NCBI GenBank assembly: GCA_963556145.1
Contig: OY744462.1
Span: 5,518,001 to 5,582,000 of the forward strand
Source: Hygrocybe punicea
Lineage: Eukaryota > Basidiomycota > Agaricomycetes > Agaricales > Hygrophoraceae
Length of the DNA: 64,000 nt
Direction: 5' to 3'
Part shown: positions 10,901 through 22,272 of the stretch, in pieces
Layout of the letters: every line of letters begins with the position of its first letter
Numbering within the stretch: the stretch's first letter is position 1
The notes under the pieces: generated by a model
What the model saw: the letters and a program-made list of their open reading frames with translations, nothing else
Told to the model about the DNA's origin: nothing
The model's database searches: none
Program-made: the position numbers and the translations under genes

Positions 10901-12499
10901 CAACGCTGCGCCACGTCACCCAACAGCCTACCACCGCGTTCCCAGACCCAGCACCAACGACCACCACGACCGTCAGCCCCCACACCCACGTTCACGCCCC
11001 CGCACTTCTGTGGGACCCTTTCCCGTCCCAAACGACTCCGCTCTCGTCCCTCGTCGTCCCACGCAAGCGGCCACGTCACCCCCCGTCGACCTCCATTCAC
11101 CCCCAGCCGTCCCCGTCCTCGTCCACTCCCCTTCGATCACCTACGCCCTCGACCAACCCCACGACGTCCCTCAAGTCCCTTCGCGAGCCCAAACGAAGCC
11201 CCCGTTGGGTTACGCCCGTGAAACCGTGACCACCGGCCGCCCAAACCCGTTCCACGACCCGACGGACCATTGTCAAATCCCCACGCAACTATCCGCCACG
11301 AAAGCATCACGAAGACGCCACCCGTATCACCCCAATCCATCACCCAGTCTACGTCGTCTCACCCGCCCACGTCATCCGCCCCGTCTCCAACATCGCCCTA
11401 CACCATACCTCATCCGCCTCCGTCGCCCAACGTCGTCCTATCCCGTACCGCCACACCCGACCACCCGTTTCCCACTCCCTCGACCGTTTGCCACCTCGAA
11501 CGGTCCCTACGTAGCCACGGTCGAACCCGCGCAGTTCCGTGTTCGCCTCCGTCGCCCCAAAAACGAGTCTCTCCGCTAGTCAAGACACCTCCGTTGTCGG
11601 ATCTACCATCCGGAATGCCCCAAAACGCGTCGATGGCACCCGAAGCACAGACCTAACGCCCTGCATGTCCATGCCGCCCCCGTCAGTGATCTAGCCTCAT
11701 CGTCGTCACCATATGTACCCGACGTCAGACCCCACATCCGCCCTCTAACCCGTTCCCGTTCTCGACATAGCCACCACCGCATTCCGTCAAAGCAAACACC
11801 CGACTACGAGTCCGGACGCGTTCCCATTACCCAACTACGATTCCGCGGCATCCGCTTCCGGTTCCGGCTCAATTCGAGCAGCGGTGCTCAATTCGAGCAT
11901 CTGGTTCCGGTTCCGGTTTCACATCCCGTACCCGCCACCTTCGCACCCCCATACCCACCGAACCCGACCCTACGAAAACCCGTCACCGTCCATCGGCATA
12001 AGAAATATATACATAGATAGATTAAATAAATAAAAAGAAAGAAAAATGTCAGAGATAAAAGAAAGATAAAAAGAAATACACTCGTTCCCGACACACCCAA
12101 CACCCGCATAATACACCCGACGTACCCGACACACCCGCTTATGAATCCGTCGTACTCAGCAAACCCGTTTACGAACCCGCCGCACCCGTTTACGAACCCG
12201 CCGCACCCGCTTACGAACCCGACGCACCGCTTCACTCATTCCCCACGCATCCGACTCATCCGCTCACGCACCCGCATTCCACCTGTTGACATCGCTCTCC
12301 GCTTTCCATGACCCACCGTTTCCGCCACCAATTCGACCCAGACACAACGTTCCCTGTCTCGGCTTCGATTCCCAACCCACCCGACTTTATATTTCAGTTC
12401 CATGGGGGAGAATGCTTCCCCACGGGTCCAAGCCGGTGCTGAACCGCCTAGTATGAGGCTGATTTCACATCCGTTGATTATCGCCCCCATATTAGTATT

Positions 12500-12975
12500 G
12501 ACATATCGAACCTCCGCCATCGTCTATCGAACCTCCGCCGCCGTCTATCGAACCTCCGCCATCGTATATTGAACCTCCGTCGTCGTCCATCGAACCTCCG
12601 TTTTCGTCATATCGTCTATCGAACCTCCGCCATCGTATATCGAACCTCCGTCGTCGTCCATCGAACCTCCGTTTTCGTCATATCGTCTATCGAACCTCCG
12701 CCATCGTATATCGAACCTCCGTCGTCGTCCATCGAACCTCCGTTTTCGTCATATTGTATCGAACCTCCGCCATCGTATATCGAACCTCCGTCGTCGTCCA
12801 TCGAACCTCCGTTTTCGTCATATCGTATCGAACCTCCGCCGTCGTCCATCGAACCTCCGTCATCGTCCATCGAACCTCCGTTGTCGTTATATCGTATCGA
12901 ACCTCCGCCATCGTATATCGAACCTCCGTCGTCGTCTATCGAACCTCCGTTTTCGTCATATCGTATTGAACAACC
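12500..12975. repeat. 18-bp minisatellite in LTR element interior
   Basis: The unit is built on ATCGAACCTCCG followed by a CNTCGTC-type hexamer, repeated about 25 times with occasional 15-16 bp units. In one frame it reads as IEPPSS-like hexapeptides and in the opposite strand as Gly/Asp/Ser repeats. No start context or splice pattern supports a real protein. Confidence 0.9.
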
Positions 12976-13507
12976 ACTGTCGTCATATCATGTCTACCCC
13001 TACGCCACCGTTTCCGCCACCCGTTGACACAGCCACCAAAGCCGCCGACCCTAACTCGACCCGCCTAGATCGTCTTTGTCATCCGCTTGTGTTTTATTTC
13101 GTTTCCGCTCCTGCCTTACTCGTCTCCGTCACCCGCCCCCAATCCTATGTCACGTTTAGTTTTATCCCGACTTGATTTCTATCGCGTCCCTTCCTTTCCG
13201 ATCACCGGCATTTATTCCCTTTTATCTATTTTGCATTTCCGCTGCATATTTGTCCCACCCTTATAGCTTTCCGCTGTTTCCTTCATTTCCGCTTGGTTAT
13301 ATTGTCACTATAGTTTCTTTTCTATGTATTTCCGGACACCGGCATCACCCGCCTTTGTTCTCCGCCCTCCGACTCTCCACTAGTCACCACCCGCTCTCCC
13401 CCTTCGCATTGTCCACAACCCACCACGTCGGCCTCATCTCACGCATCTGAGTCCCGAGTCCACGTAGTATCGACCAGGGATGGTCTTTATTTAAAGTACC
13501 CTGGAGA

Positions 13508-14557
13508 TGTAGAGGGTCGACGTCCCTCTGAGTCCGTATCATCAATATATCACGAATCCGGACCAACCCGATGCCGCCATTCGACTTGCATTCGAACCCG
13601 ACGTAACCCGACGTGACGTGATGTGACGTGACCCGACGTGACCGACGTTGTAGAGGGTCGACATCCCTCTGAGTCCGTATCCTCGATATATCACGAATCC
13701 GGACGAACCCGATGCCTCTATCCAACTCGCATTCGAACCCGACATAACCTGACGCAACCCGACGTGACGTGACGTGACGTGACCCGACGTGACCGACATA
13801 ACCCGACGTATGCCGCTTCGTCACAGCCGCTCTCAGACCAAATCCGGCAGCCTCAAACGCCTCGGAGTTCCAATTCCAGGAGATGGATCTCTTCGGACTC
13901 AATCCCCGACTTCGGATTTACTTTATTTATGCATCCCATCGTCCTTTCGGAGATATGTAGGACTTTCTAGATCTTTTCCTTGCATATTCGTTTTCCCCTC
14001 CATTTCCTGTCTTCGTTGCTTTGCAACCCCCCTTTCCACTTCCCCATTCCAGTGTTTCTTTGTAGTTTCTATCGGCCGAAGTAGACATGTCCGAAAGTAG
14101 CTACACACTCATGTACTATAAAAACGGTCCCCGACGACCGTACAAAATAACATACCATTAGTCCCCATTTCCCTTCAGTCAGAATCGCCTTTTAATCCCT
14201 TCAAATGCTCGTCCATGTAGACCCTTAGCTTTTTATAGTCCTCTTCGTCGTCTTCATCGTTGTTTCCGTATATTCGTTCATCGTTTCCGACCCGACCCGA
14301 CCCGACCCGCCGTACCCGACATCGTCGGCATCGTCGGGTTCTTTATTATTTGTCCGTTTTCACTCCGTTCATCGCCGGCTTCGTCGTTATTAGTCCAGTT
14401 TTACGTGGCGGCTTTACTTTTACTAACATTCCCTTCTTTTTACTTCTATTCCACCGACACTGATTTATCCAGTCACTTCTACGCTGACACCCACAGGTTA
14501 GGATCTTTATATTATTTCTTTATATAGTTCCGAAGCCACCAAGAACCCGCATCTACA
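13508..14557 (+). repeat. 3' LTR (1,050 bp)
   Basis: This has the same length as the 5' LTR at a constant offset of 5,363 bp, and ends ATCTACA directly before ACGT. It contains the same 141-bp internal duplication, TATA box and (CCCGA)n tract. Confidence 0.95.
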
Positions 14558-14561
14558 ACGT
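14558..14561. repeat. target duplication ACGT, right
   Basis: This matches 8141-8144. Immediately to the right, the Plavaka sequence resumes exactly as in copy E2. Confidence 0.93.
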
Positions 14562-14873
14562 GGCCAGCAGCAACATCGCACCCTGCACAAGCCCACGCTG
14601 CTGGAAGCTAAGCTTGAGGTTGCGATTGCACTTTTCAAGAATGTGAGACGGTGGAGAGATCCCCGGTGCAGATTCCTAACGACTGCGTATATGGGACTGG
14701 CGAGGCTTGAGTTGGAAGTGGCCGGCGATGGCGTCTCGCTAGTGTGGTCGATCGGCCTGGCGAAGAGGTAGTGGGGGAAGAGTGGGAAGGGGGAGAGACT
14801 GGAGAGCGCTGGGGTGATGGGGGGTGACGGCAGCCGTGTGTTCCGGTGGGGTGGAATACCTGGAGCACACGAT

Positions 14874-15014
14874 TTATGACCTCATCTCCAGCAAGGGTGG
14901 CTTCATAGCATTGGATAACAACTCGTAAAATCGTCTGCAAGCTGCGTCAATATCTAGACCTGTCTGCGACTGTTGCGGGACACCCACCCATATTTTGAAG
15001 GTCAGCGCAGACAT
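14874..15014 (-). CDS. 46-codon open frame just after the E1 transposase
   Basis: The ATG lies one base after the transposase stop codon, in a shifted frame, and the frame ends after 46 codons with PLLEMRS. It is preserved in both copies, which proves little because the copies are nearly identical. It could be a small accessory peptide, an alternatively spliced transposase tail or chance. I recognise no homologue. Confidence 0.25.
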   Translation of the reverse strand: MSALTFKIWVGVPQQSQTGLDIDAACRRFYELLSNAMKPPLLEMRS

Positions 15015-15015
15015 T

Positions 15016-18000
15016 CTAACGGATTGTCAGGTATGCATCCCTATCACTGAACGGACTGACAAGGAACGCCGGGCACTCGTCCAAGACGGTGTCAGATGTC
15101 CAGTGCCGGGGAATGGAGGGACCGCATTTTGGAAAAAGATGCACACTCCGCCGAAAGCCTTGGATCGGGAGAATGCTTGCAAGCCGCTGACCATTGCGAA
15201 CGGTGCGAGTAAGTTTGTACATGAGATGATGTGGTTCAGGAGCTCTGGGAAATGGTGAGAACCATTCTACGTACGCAAGATGCTGAGGTGGTCGAAGATG
15301 AGGAAGGAAAAATTGTTTCATAGCGGCATCAGGCAGTTTGAAGATCACCCGAACCTGGACAACACGATAGCCTATAAACTAACATAAGACACCGTCAACG
15401 TTCCCAGGCTGACAAAATATTACCTGTGACGCCAATGTTTCCTCCTCCACCAACATTTACAATACCGGTGTCAAACCGACCTTTGAATACATGGTTTCGG
15501 CGCTTGTGCCGTCGTGCGGGCTTTGCATGTATGGCGTCAACAATGACTGAATTGCCATCGACCTTGCCAAGGAATTTGACTTTGTGGTAAACGGGAAGAG
15601 ATTGAAATGGGAGGAATATATCGAGTGCGGCTTCCTCGACATGGCGTGTGCTCCAATCTGGGTGATTAGTGGCAACGATAAACCGAGCCAATGCGTCGCG
15701 GATGTAAGTTGCACCGTAGTCATCCGCAAGTGATTCAAGTGATACAGAATTGGAAGTGGGATGTTTGGGGAGTCTTGCAGAACGGTCAAGTTCAAATTTA
15801 GCACACTGCCAGGCTCTCTTGCTGGCGGGTTTGTCTGTGATTCGCCAAGAAACATAATCGGTGTGACGATGAATTTTTTCTCTCCGTTCTAGCCAGAGTG
15901 TCATCTGTGGATATTCGTCCTTCCTGTTGGTTGCGCGATACGCATCCTTCGTATAATCGATATGTAAACGCTCGGTGGCTTGTGTGTTGTAGTTGTCAGT
16001 GGTGCCGAAAAGCTTGATTGCTTCGGCATAATGACGGAGTGCGTGAAGTTTGGTTATGTTGAAGGCCTCGCGTACATGTAGCTCAACGAAAATGTCCTTG
16101 TGTGCATGAAAGCGATTGAGGGCGTCTTCAAGGGAGGTGAGAGTCTCAGAGGTGTGGATAGGATACTGGGCCAAATAGAAAAAGTCTAGTATTGCTCGAA
16201 TGGCGCCAATAAGTTGACTAGCATTCCGGTTGCCTGGTAGCCGAAGGTCAACAAGGATGCCGAGAAGGATTCGGCACATCTCATCATGCTCCTTTCCCGT
16301 CACCCTTGACAATTCGCAGATGCCATGTAGAAAGTGTCGAACATTGTGATTCGGGGGAAGTCGTTGGCACCGGGCGTCAAGTTCTGCTGCTCCAAAAATG
16401 GCTTTGAGCCATTCGAGAATGTGTTTCAGGTTTCCCTGTAATATTTGGTGGAGAATATCGGGCGTGATTGATTTGAAAATATTCAAGAACGGGAGATGCG
16501 CCCAGAATGGTTCATAAATAGGTTTAATGCCTGCTTCGAGGCAAGCGTGCGTGAATCGAGCCGGATCATTGTCAGCCAGGGCAAGCGCTGCAAGAATTTT
16601 GTCGAGGTTATGCGGTTGGAGGGGCGTGTCGATCCTGCCAATCTCATCACGAGGGGTTTCGCATTTCGGGCACTCCCCACTTTTGACACCTGTCACAAGG
16701 GTTTGATCCTGGTAGTCGGCAACGTGCGCCGCAAAGATTGGGTGAACGCGACGCTTCACGCCGTCACCACTAGACATGATTATGCCATGGAGGCCAGCAT
16801 GCACGAGCGGCGTGAATACTCTACACATGCAGGAGTGGAAGAGGTTAGCGATTGTTCGACGTCTCGAGGCTTTATTGGACATGTGCTCCAACTTGGTTGT
16901 GGGCAAGTAGGCAACAAGAAATTGGGCGTGCTGGGAAGGCTTTCGCCGTATTGCCTTCGGGATATTTCCGATTGTTAGGTACACCGGATATGCCGACTTG
17001 TTACGGAAATGTGTTAATTGAGTCTTGTCGGTGGATATAATGAGTGGGATGATTGTGGCTCCGGGTTTCTGACGTTCGAGGAGTTTCTGAATAACAATAT
17101 GAGCAATGGCATGTATCCATATGCCACATTACTCACCTGCATGTCCCACCACCAGTGCCCAGTATGCATCTCATGGTAGACACGAACAGTTTTGCTTCGA
17201 TTAGTATAATGTCGTTCAGGTGCAAAGACAAGGTATTGCACAAATGCAGGGTCGCCGAACAAGCATCTAATGCATTCTATGATGTCCCGACGATAAATTT
17301 CATATGTACGTTCAGCAATGGCGACTTCCTCGCAAATAAAACGCGGGCGACCCGGTAGCTGAGTATCGATGATTTTGTTAAGTTCACGGGAGTTCTTATA
17401 TGAGAGCTGCAGTCGTTCTTGTAACTAAATAGAACAGTGTCAGCATCAAACATTCAAAATATCATATCTTAGATATATTGTCACTCACTCCGTCAATCTT
17501 TAGAAGATCAGTGACAGCTGTCGAGCTCGAACCTTGTAATTTTGCCCACCGGGCAAATTCCCAGTCCAACTTGGAAGAAAAAGGTTCGAATTCGTTGTCT
17601 GGATTATTGAGTGTGGTCTGATAGCTTCGCTGGGCTGGAATATCACGGTTTTCGACTGGGGCACCGGCTTGTCCTCGAGTGAATGACTTGATGAAGATGT
17701 CGTTGTTGGGTGGCAGCTCGCCCTCGACTGGAGGTCCTTCCGGCTCGTCTGCAAGATTAGGTTCTACTGATGGAAACCGTGCCTGCTGAACTTCAGCATC
17801 CAACGGGAGAATATCAGCATCCTCTTCGATATCCTCTTCGTCCAAATCAGTGTCAACATCGGAATCGGTGTCGATGTCCGAGGGATCAGGCCCTGCCGCA
17901 GGAAATTCATGCTCGCTGTTCTCCAGCCAATTTAAGTCTGGATGGTTGTCCATTTGCGCCTGGGCATCATCTTCGCTGTCATTTTCAGGTGTAGAATCAT

Positions 18001-18148
18001 CCAGTGATCCTTCGAAATCACTGAGGAATTTATCGATGATTGCGTCACGGTAGGCATTTTTGCATTGCTGATTTGATGAGCGGAGACCATGAAGAGTGAA
18101 ACCGGTATGCGAGAAGTATCGGCGGCAGCTAGGGCAAGGTAAGCTCAT
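15016..18148 (-). CDS. Plavaka transposase (E1)
   Basis: Four exons (18148-17489, 17424-17137, 17086-15424, 15371-15016) join in frame to 988 residues. The N-terminus carries a C2H2-like finger at about residues 5-29 (C-x2-C-x12-H-x8-C). An acidic linker follows (about residues 50-130), then the transposase core. Recognisable Plavaka blocks are PLIISTDKTQLTHFRNK, VYLTIGNIPKAIRRKPSQ, SGECPKCETPRDE, TPDILHQ, and TERLHIDYTKDAYRATNRK. Near the C-terminus are HLAYVEWFSPF, RRSVHLFPKCGP and TVLDECPAFLVSPFSD. The family has an RNase H-fold DDE nuclease that cuts and pastes DNA at its terminal repeats. The gene is divergent from the DUF6532-type gene. No disabling mutation is visible. Confidence 0.93.
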
Positions 18149-18307
18149 GGAGCGTTGTTGTCAAGTTTGCGAAGGCGGGGGAGTGTTTATCTGCCTGGAA
18201 AGGAAATATGAATCAGCGGATATGGTTTGTGGATGAGGATAGTTACCAGGGGCATTGCAAAATGCAGCCGGCCAGTCTAACCATTGCCAACTTCTACCAG
18301 AGTCAAA

Positions 18308-18590
18308 CAGTGAGGCATGAAGAAAATTCTGGAAGAAAAAACAAGGGGGCCGAATCTGTCAAGATCACGAAAATTTACGCTAAGTAGTCATACGTACATT
18401 GACGAGGGCGGTGAAAGTAGAAATGACAGACAGAGTTGCCGTATTCACACAGTGAGGCATGAAGAAAATTCTAGAAGAAAAAACCAGGGGGCCGAATCTG
18501 TCAAGATCACGAAAATTTATGCTGAGTAGTCATACGTACATTGACGAGGGTGGTGAAAGTAGAAGACAGACAGTGGCTGGCAGATGACAA
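18308..18590. repeat. 142-bp tandem duplication in the divergent promoter of E1
   Basis: CAGTGAGGCATGAAGAAAAT begins two units at 18308 and 18450 that agree almost completely over about 130 bp. The pair lies between the divergent transposase and DUF6532-type genes, so it probably carries duplicated upstream regulatory sequence. It is mirrored at about 25766-26048 in E2. Confidence 0.85.
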
Positions 18591-18909
18591 CAGACAAGTG
18601 CTATTGAATATCAGCACTACTACTACAGCAAAATGACGAGCACACATGTCATTGGGAAATGTTGAACAAGTGAACCCAGTTCAAGTGAAAGAGGGATCGA
18701 GATCGCGGTGTCTGTGCCAACACTTGTTTTAGTCTAGATCATTCAATGAAACCGATGAAAATTTTACTGCGATACGGTCAATACGGGCTTCAAAGCTCCG
18801 AAACTGAACATAAAATGGGGCAGTGAATTTTGCGCCCAGCCAGTAAAGAGAAAACCCAACTTACCCACCCAAAAACAACACACTCCTTCGAATCCGATAC
18901 CCATTCATC

Positions 18910-21406
18910 ATGGCAAGAGGTCGACGCAAGCTTCAAGCTGTGTTGAGTGATGACGAGGCTGCAGCGCCTCCAACTCCTCGACAGCAGCGGCTCGAAGTCA
19001 CTGATGCCCACTGCGAAGTCGATTCTGATGTCGATGTCCCGTTACCAAGCAGTAAAAAGCCCCGGCTGGAAGAGACAACAGCCATTGGTAAGCGAACGAA
19101 TACTCATGTATTGATCCCTGTTACTCACTTAGCATTCGGACACCTCTTCGTTACTGCCTAGCTGCTCGTCCTACTCGTCCAGCGAAGACAAAAGCACTAA
19201 GCAAAGCCCGTAAGTAATTTCCAAATTGGTATGTTCAAGTTGTCGAGCCTACTCACCTTCCATAGTCTGGAGGTCAGCTGGGGCACCCACAGGCAGAGCG
19301 CCCGCACTGGCAGGACGAGCCCCCCGCCAACAGGCTGGAGAGTCTTCGGTGAAGTTGAAGGGGAAAGGTAGGGAGTTTTCCCACACCTTCGAAGTTGTCC
19401 CAGTTGAAAAACAACATGTATCATAACGTGTTTTCAGGTCCATCAAAGACTACGACAACCTTACCAAGTAAGCAGACTGGTTTAGGTATTATTTGATTTA
19501 AACTTCCCTTTCCCAGCAAAACATCCTCAGCCTATGCTCGATGTGGACTCATCTGAGTCCGATGATGAGCAGCAGGCTCCAACTGCTCCCGATAGCCTGG
19601 TGACAGGTGAGTGAATTCAACTTGACACGAAGTCCAACATTGACACACCTTCTTAAAGGTCCAGGCATGGATCTCACTCAGCCGGGTTCGAACGCGAGCC
19701 TTAATGCCAACCTGCGCGTGGAAGATCAGGCCTGGAATGATATTGGTGATGGCAGTGATTCGGAGCAGGACTCGTGTGTTGATGAGGAAGTCGAGGCCGA
19801 TGATCTGGAAATCCTTGCCAATCAAGATGGTCAGGCCTTATCGCGGAAACTGGCATCAGAGGTATGACATAATTTCTGAACCAGTTTGATGCTAACTTAC
19901 GTCTGATCTGTTTCAGCGCCCAACGTGGGTAAGGATGGACGAGAGTCTGAAGGGTCGACGTTCCCATAAGGGTGCTTCAGCTCCCACTCCAGTTCTGACA
20001 ACCCTCAGTGCGACATCTGTTGGCAATGTGAGCAATGTCGCTACCCGTGAAAAATTTCAATCCAGCAACCACCGGGCCCCAGAATCAAACAAAGCATCCG
20101 GAAAGGTGAGTAATATATTCACGCCATCACTCCATTGACAGGAACTAACGGTTACTGGCTCAGGCACAAATCAGAGTTCAGGACGAGAACCAGGTTTGTA
20201 GTCAAAACAAGTGATTTGACGTCTGACAACCATGATCACGCAGGTCCCTTCACAACAAGTCAACGCTGTGCATAAGGACAGCCCTCACACCGAGTTAAAG
20301 GCTGTACTCAATGCCGACGACGAAGTTCTTGTTTCGACCGATTGGCCTTCTTATGCAAGCCTGGTTCGCGGTCATTCTGGTGAGGTCAACCTCACTGCTC
20401 AACCCCACGAAGTGAAGGCTGTCGTGCGCAAGGCGATTCCATCCATCATTACAAACATCTGTTTCTTTGATTTCTACCCTAAGTCAACAGTCCGTGCTGT
20501 CTGGCACAAGAAAGCACTCTTACAAGCTGCGAAGGAACTGAAGGCAAAAAATGCGCCCGCTGCCCATCGCTATGATAAAATCCGGCAACGTCTGAAGGTA
20601 GATGAAGACTATTCTCCTATTCTGGGCAAAATTGTAGGTACTCAGCTGCTCAATCGCACTTGGCTAATCAGCAGCAGCTCGATGGGCGTATCCCTATTTT
20701 TCGGAACAATCTCAAATCATCTGCCGAGCAAATTGTTATTCCCCAATTCAAGCTTCATGCTGGCTGTGCTGACGAAGTGGGCTGGTATTTGAGTAAAATG
20801 CGATACATTTACCCGTGCGATTTTGCAGTAAGCCGACTGATCTACAACCACATTTTGTACTCACTTTTCTGTAGGACAAGAAAGTGGATGTACGCCGCCC
20901 ATATCAGAATGGCGCTGTCACAACAGTCATTTCCGTTTTCTACGTGAACCGCAACTCGGACATCATTGATGCCAATCAAAATCTGTTTACGCCCACGGCA
21001 GAAGGATTTACAGATCCCGAGCTACCAGACTCGATGATCGCGTCAGCTGCAACGGCTGTATGTATACACCGTTGTCAATCTCTCACTTGCTCACTCCTCA
21101 TTACAGGTGTATGCTGGCCTCAATGAATGGCGGACCGGTCATCACCAAGCGATCGATTTCTCAGCAAATTCATTTGCGAGTGTATATGAGGCTCACATTA
21201 CTCTCCTTGCTTCCGTCGAGCGGGACAATCCTCGTGCTTACCATCTCCTCAAGGCAAAACTATTCAAGGATGTAATGTAAGGCTTAGTCTTACTTCGACG
21301 CGATTGGTCATGTAGATCTGAGTTGTTTGATAGGGCCGCGATGCCAGTCAATGGCCAAGAAGATGCCGACAGCCTCCTCGATGTCCACAACATCGCAGTA
21401 GATTGA
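18910..21406 (+). CDS. DUF6532-type companion protein of Plavaka (E1, intact)
   Basis: This multi-exon gene starts MARGRRKLQAVLSDDE and ends DVHNIAVD at 21404-21406. Many ~50-nt introns separate an N-terminal half of short, basic and acidic low-complexity exons (about 18910-20200) from a folded C-terminal domain (about 20240-21275). The folded part shows the pattern I associate with the agaricomycete DUF6532 family: ICFFDFYPKSTVRAVWHKKA, GRIPIFRNNLK, YIYPCDF, and VDVRRPYQNGAVTTVI. It continues with a VYAGLNEWRTG block and ASVYEAHITLLASVE. The function of the family is unknown to me. Its place inside the transposon, divergent from the transposase, suggests an accessory role such as DNA binding. 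The full exon list is inferred from splice sites. Confidence 0.78.
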
Positions 21407-21857
21407 TGGGTGCCATGATTGAGTAGTCGTACTGTTTTGATGTGATTGGACTAATGTTTTGCTGTCTCCTCTCCTTTCCTGCCTGCTTCCCATACCCTCC
21501 GCTGTCGCTCGCTCGCCTGCTTGTACATAATCACGGACTTTTTCTCTATTCGCTCGTTTTCTCTTTATTTGTTTTTTTAACCTACTAGTATACATGTATA
21601 CCCTTTTTTAATCTGAATAATAATTTTTTTCGTGTAATATTAGCTGTGAAATAAGGAGTGCAATAAGTAAAATGACCAGCATTCTCTGTAATAAGCTCAA
21701 AATAACCTGTAATAGGCTCAAAATAACCGACAACGAGCTCTAAAGAAAGATTATGGTAAAGGGGGGTAAGAAATATTTATATAATCAAAGTAATCAATAA
21801 TTTGACAAAATTGCTCGTTATTATCGAAAATTAGCATCTCGGGTTTTTCCCGATGAC

Positions 21858-22054
21858 AATACCATGTTGAATGTTACGGTAATGATATTTAGTATACTTG
21901 TCAAGTACTTTCAAGATACTGTGTGACATGGTATGCTACTGCGCACCCTGTGACAATACACTCAACGCTACTAGTATGTGGCTAATTTCTGGGCCCTTTG
22001 ACGGTGAAGAAACAGGAGAAGTCGGTTTCCAAAGTAAGGTCTGCATATTCATCC
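21858..22054. repeat. 197-bp exact direct repeat, left of gap
   Basis: This is identical base for base to 22155-22351. It contains the outer arm of the fold-back element and NBS1 exon 1 (ATG at 21976). It ends exactly at the N run, so it is probably the overlapping end of one contig. Confidence 0.9.
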
Positions 22055-22154
22055 NNNNNNNNNNNNNNNNNNNNNNNNNNNNNNNNNNNNNNNNNNNNNN
22101 NNNNNNNNNNNNNNNNNNNNNNNNNNNNNNNNNNNNNNNNNNNNNNNNNNNNNN
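22055..22154. other. assembly gap (100 N)
   Basis: Exactly 100 N, the conventional size for an unknown gap. Identical 197-bp sequence abuts it on both sides, so the two contigs probably overlap and no sequence is missing. Confidence 0.95.
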
Positions 22155-22272
22155 AATACCATGTTGAATGTTACGGTAATGATATTTAGTATACTTGTCA
22201 AGTACTTTCAAGATACTGTGTGACATGGTATGCTACTGCGCACCCTGTGACAATACACTCAACGCTACTAGT

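Larger units (their letters stand above)
8145..14557 (+). mobile_element. non-autonomous LTR retrotransposon nested in Plavaka E1
   Basis: Two 1,050-bp LTRs flank a 4,313-bp interior and begin and end with the inverted hexamers TGTAGA/TCTACA. The translations of the two LTRs are identical wherever I compared them, indicating a very recent insertion. The 4-bp duplication ACGT and the empty site in copy E2 prove it. The interior has no protease, reverse transcriptase, RNase H or integrase motif in any frame. It is made of GC-rich tandem repeats (about 160-bp and 18-bp units) and CCCGAC-type simple sequence. This fits a large non-autonomous derivative mobilised by a relative elsewhere. Confidence 0.93.
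7329..21855 (-). mobile_element. Plavaka DNA transposon, copy E1 (with nested LTR element)
   Basis: The element is bounded by terminal inverted repeats starting CATCGGGAAAAACCC. The two ends match over about 39 bp with two differences. Without the nested LTR insertion it is 8,110 bp. It carries the Plavaka transposase (-) and a divergent DUF6532-type gene (+). Subterminal direct repeats lie at 7579-8059. The word CTCAAAATAA occurs near both ends (7368, 21696, 21718). The flanks within this copy do not match (TT at left, AC at right), but each matches the flank of copy E2 across the locus. Plavaka elements are related to the CACTA/CMC group, which makes 2-3 bp duplications. The transposase frame is intact, so this copy may be active. 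Confidence 0.92.

Noticed and set aside
9685..11229. Two long overlapping open frames (514 and 499 codons) in the LTR element interior
   Set aside because: Both frames are open over the same GC-rich tandem repeat, unit lengths are not multiples of three, and the products are Pro/Arg/Ser low-complexity with no gag or pol motif. Stop codons are scarce because of composition.
12500..12975. CRISPR-like regularly spaced repeats
   Set aside because: Units are contiguous 18-mers without unique spacers, inside a eukaryotic LTR element. This is a minisatellite.
12569..13027. Repeat-protein gene (IEPPSS-like hexapeptides), or the opposite-strand Gly/Asp repeat frame
   Set aside because: Both strands are open because of the repeat. 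There is no start context, no flanking coding sequence and no independent conservation.
8140..14561. Five-base target duplication AACGT for the LTR element
   Set aside because: The extra A at the right end belongs to the LTR terminus (TCTACA, the inverted match of TGTAGA), and the empty site in E2 fits a 4-bp ACGT duplication.
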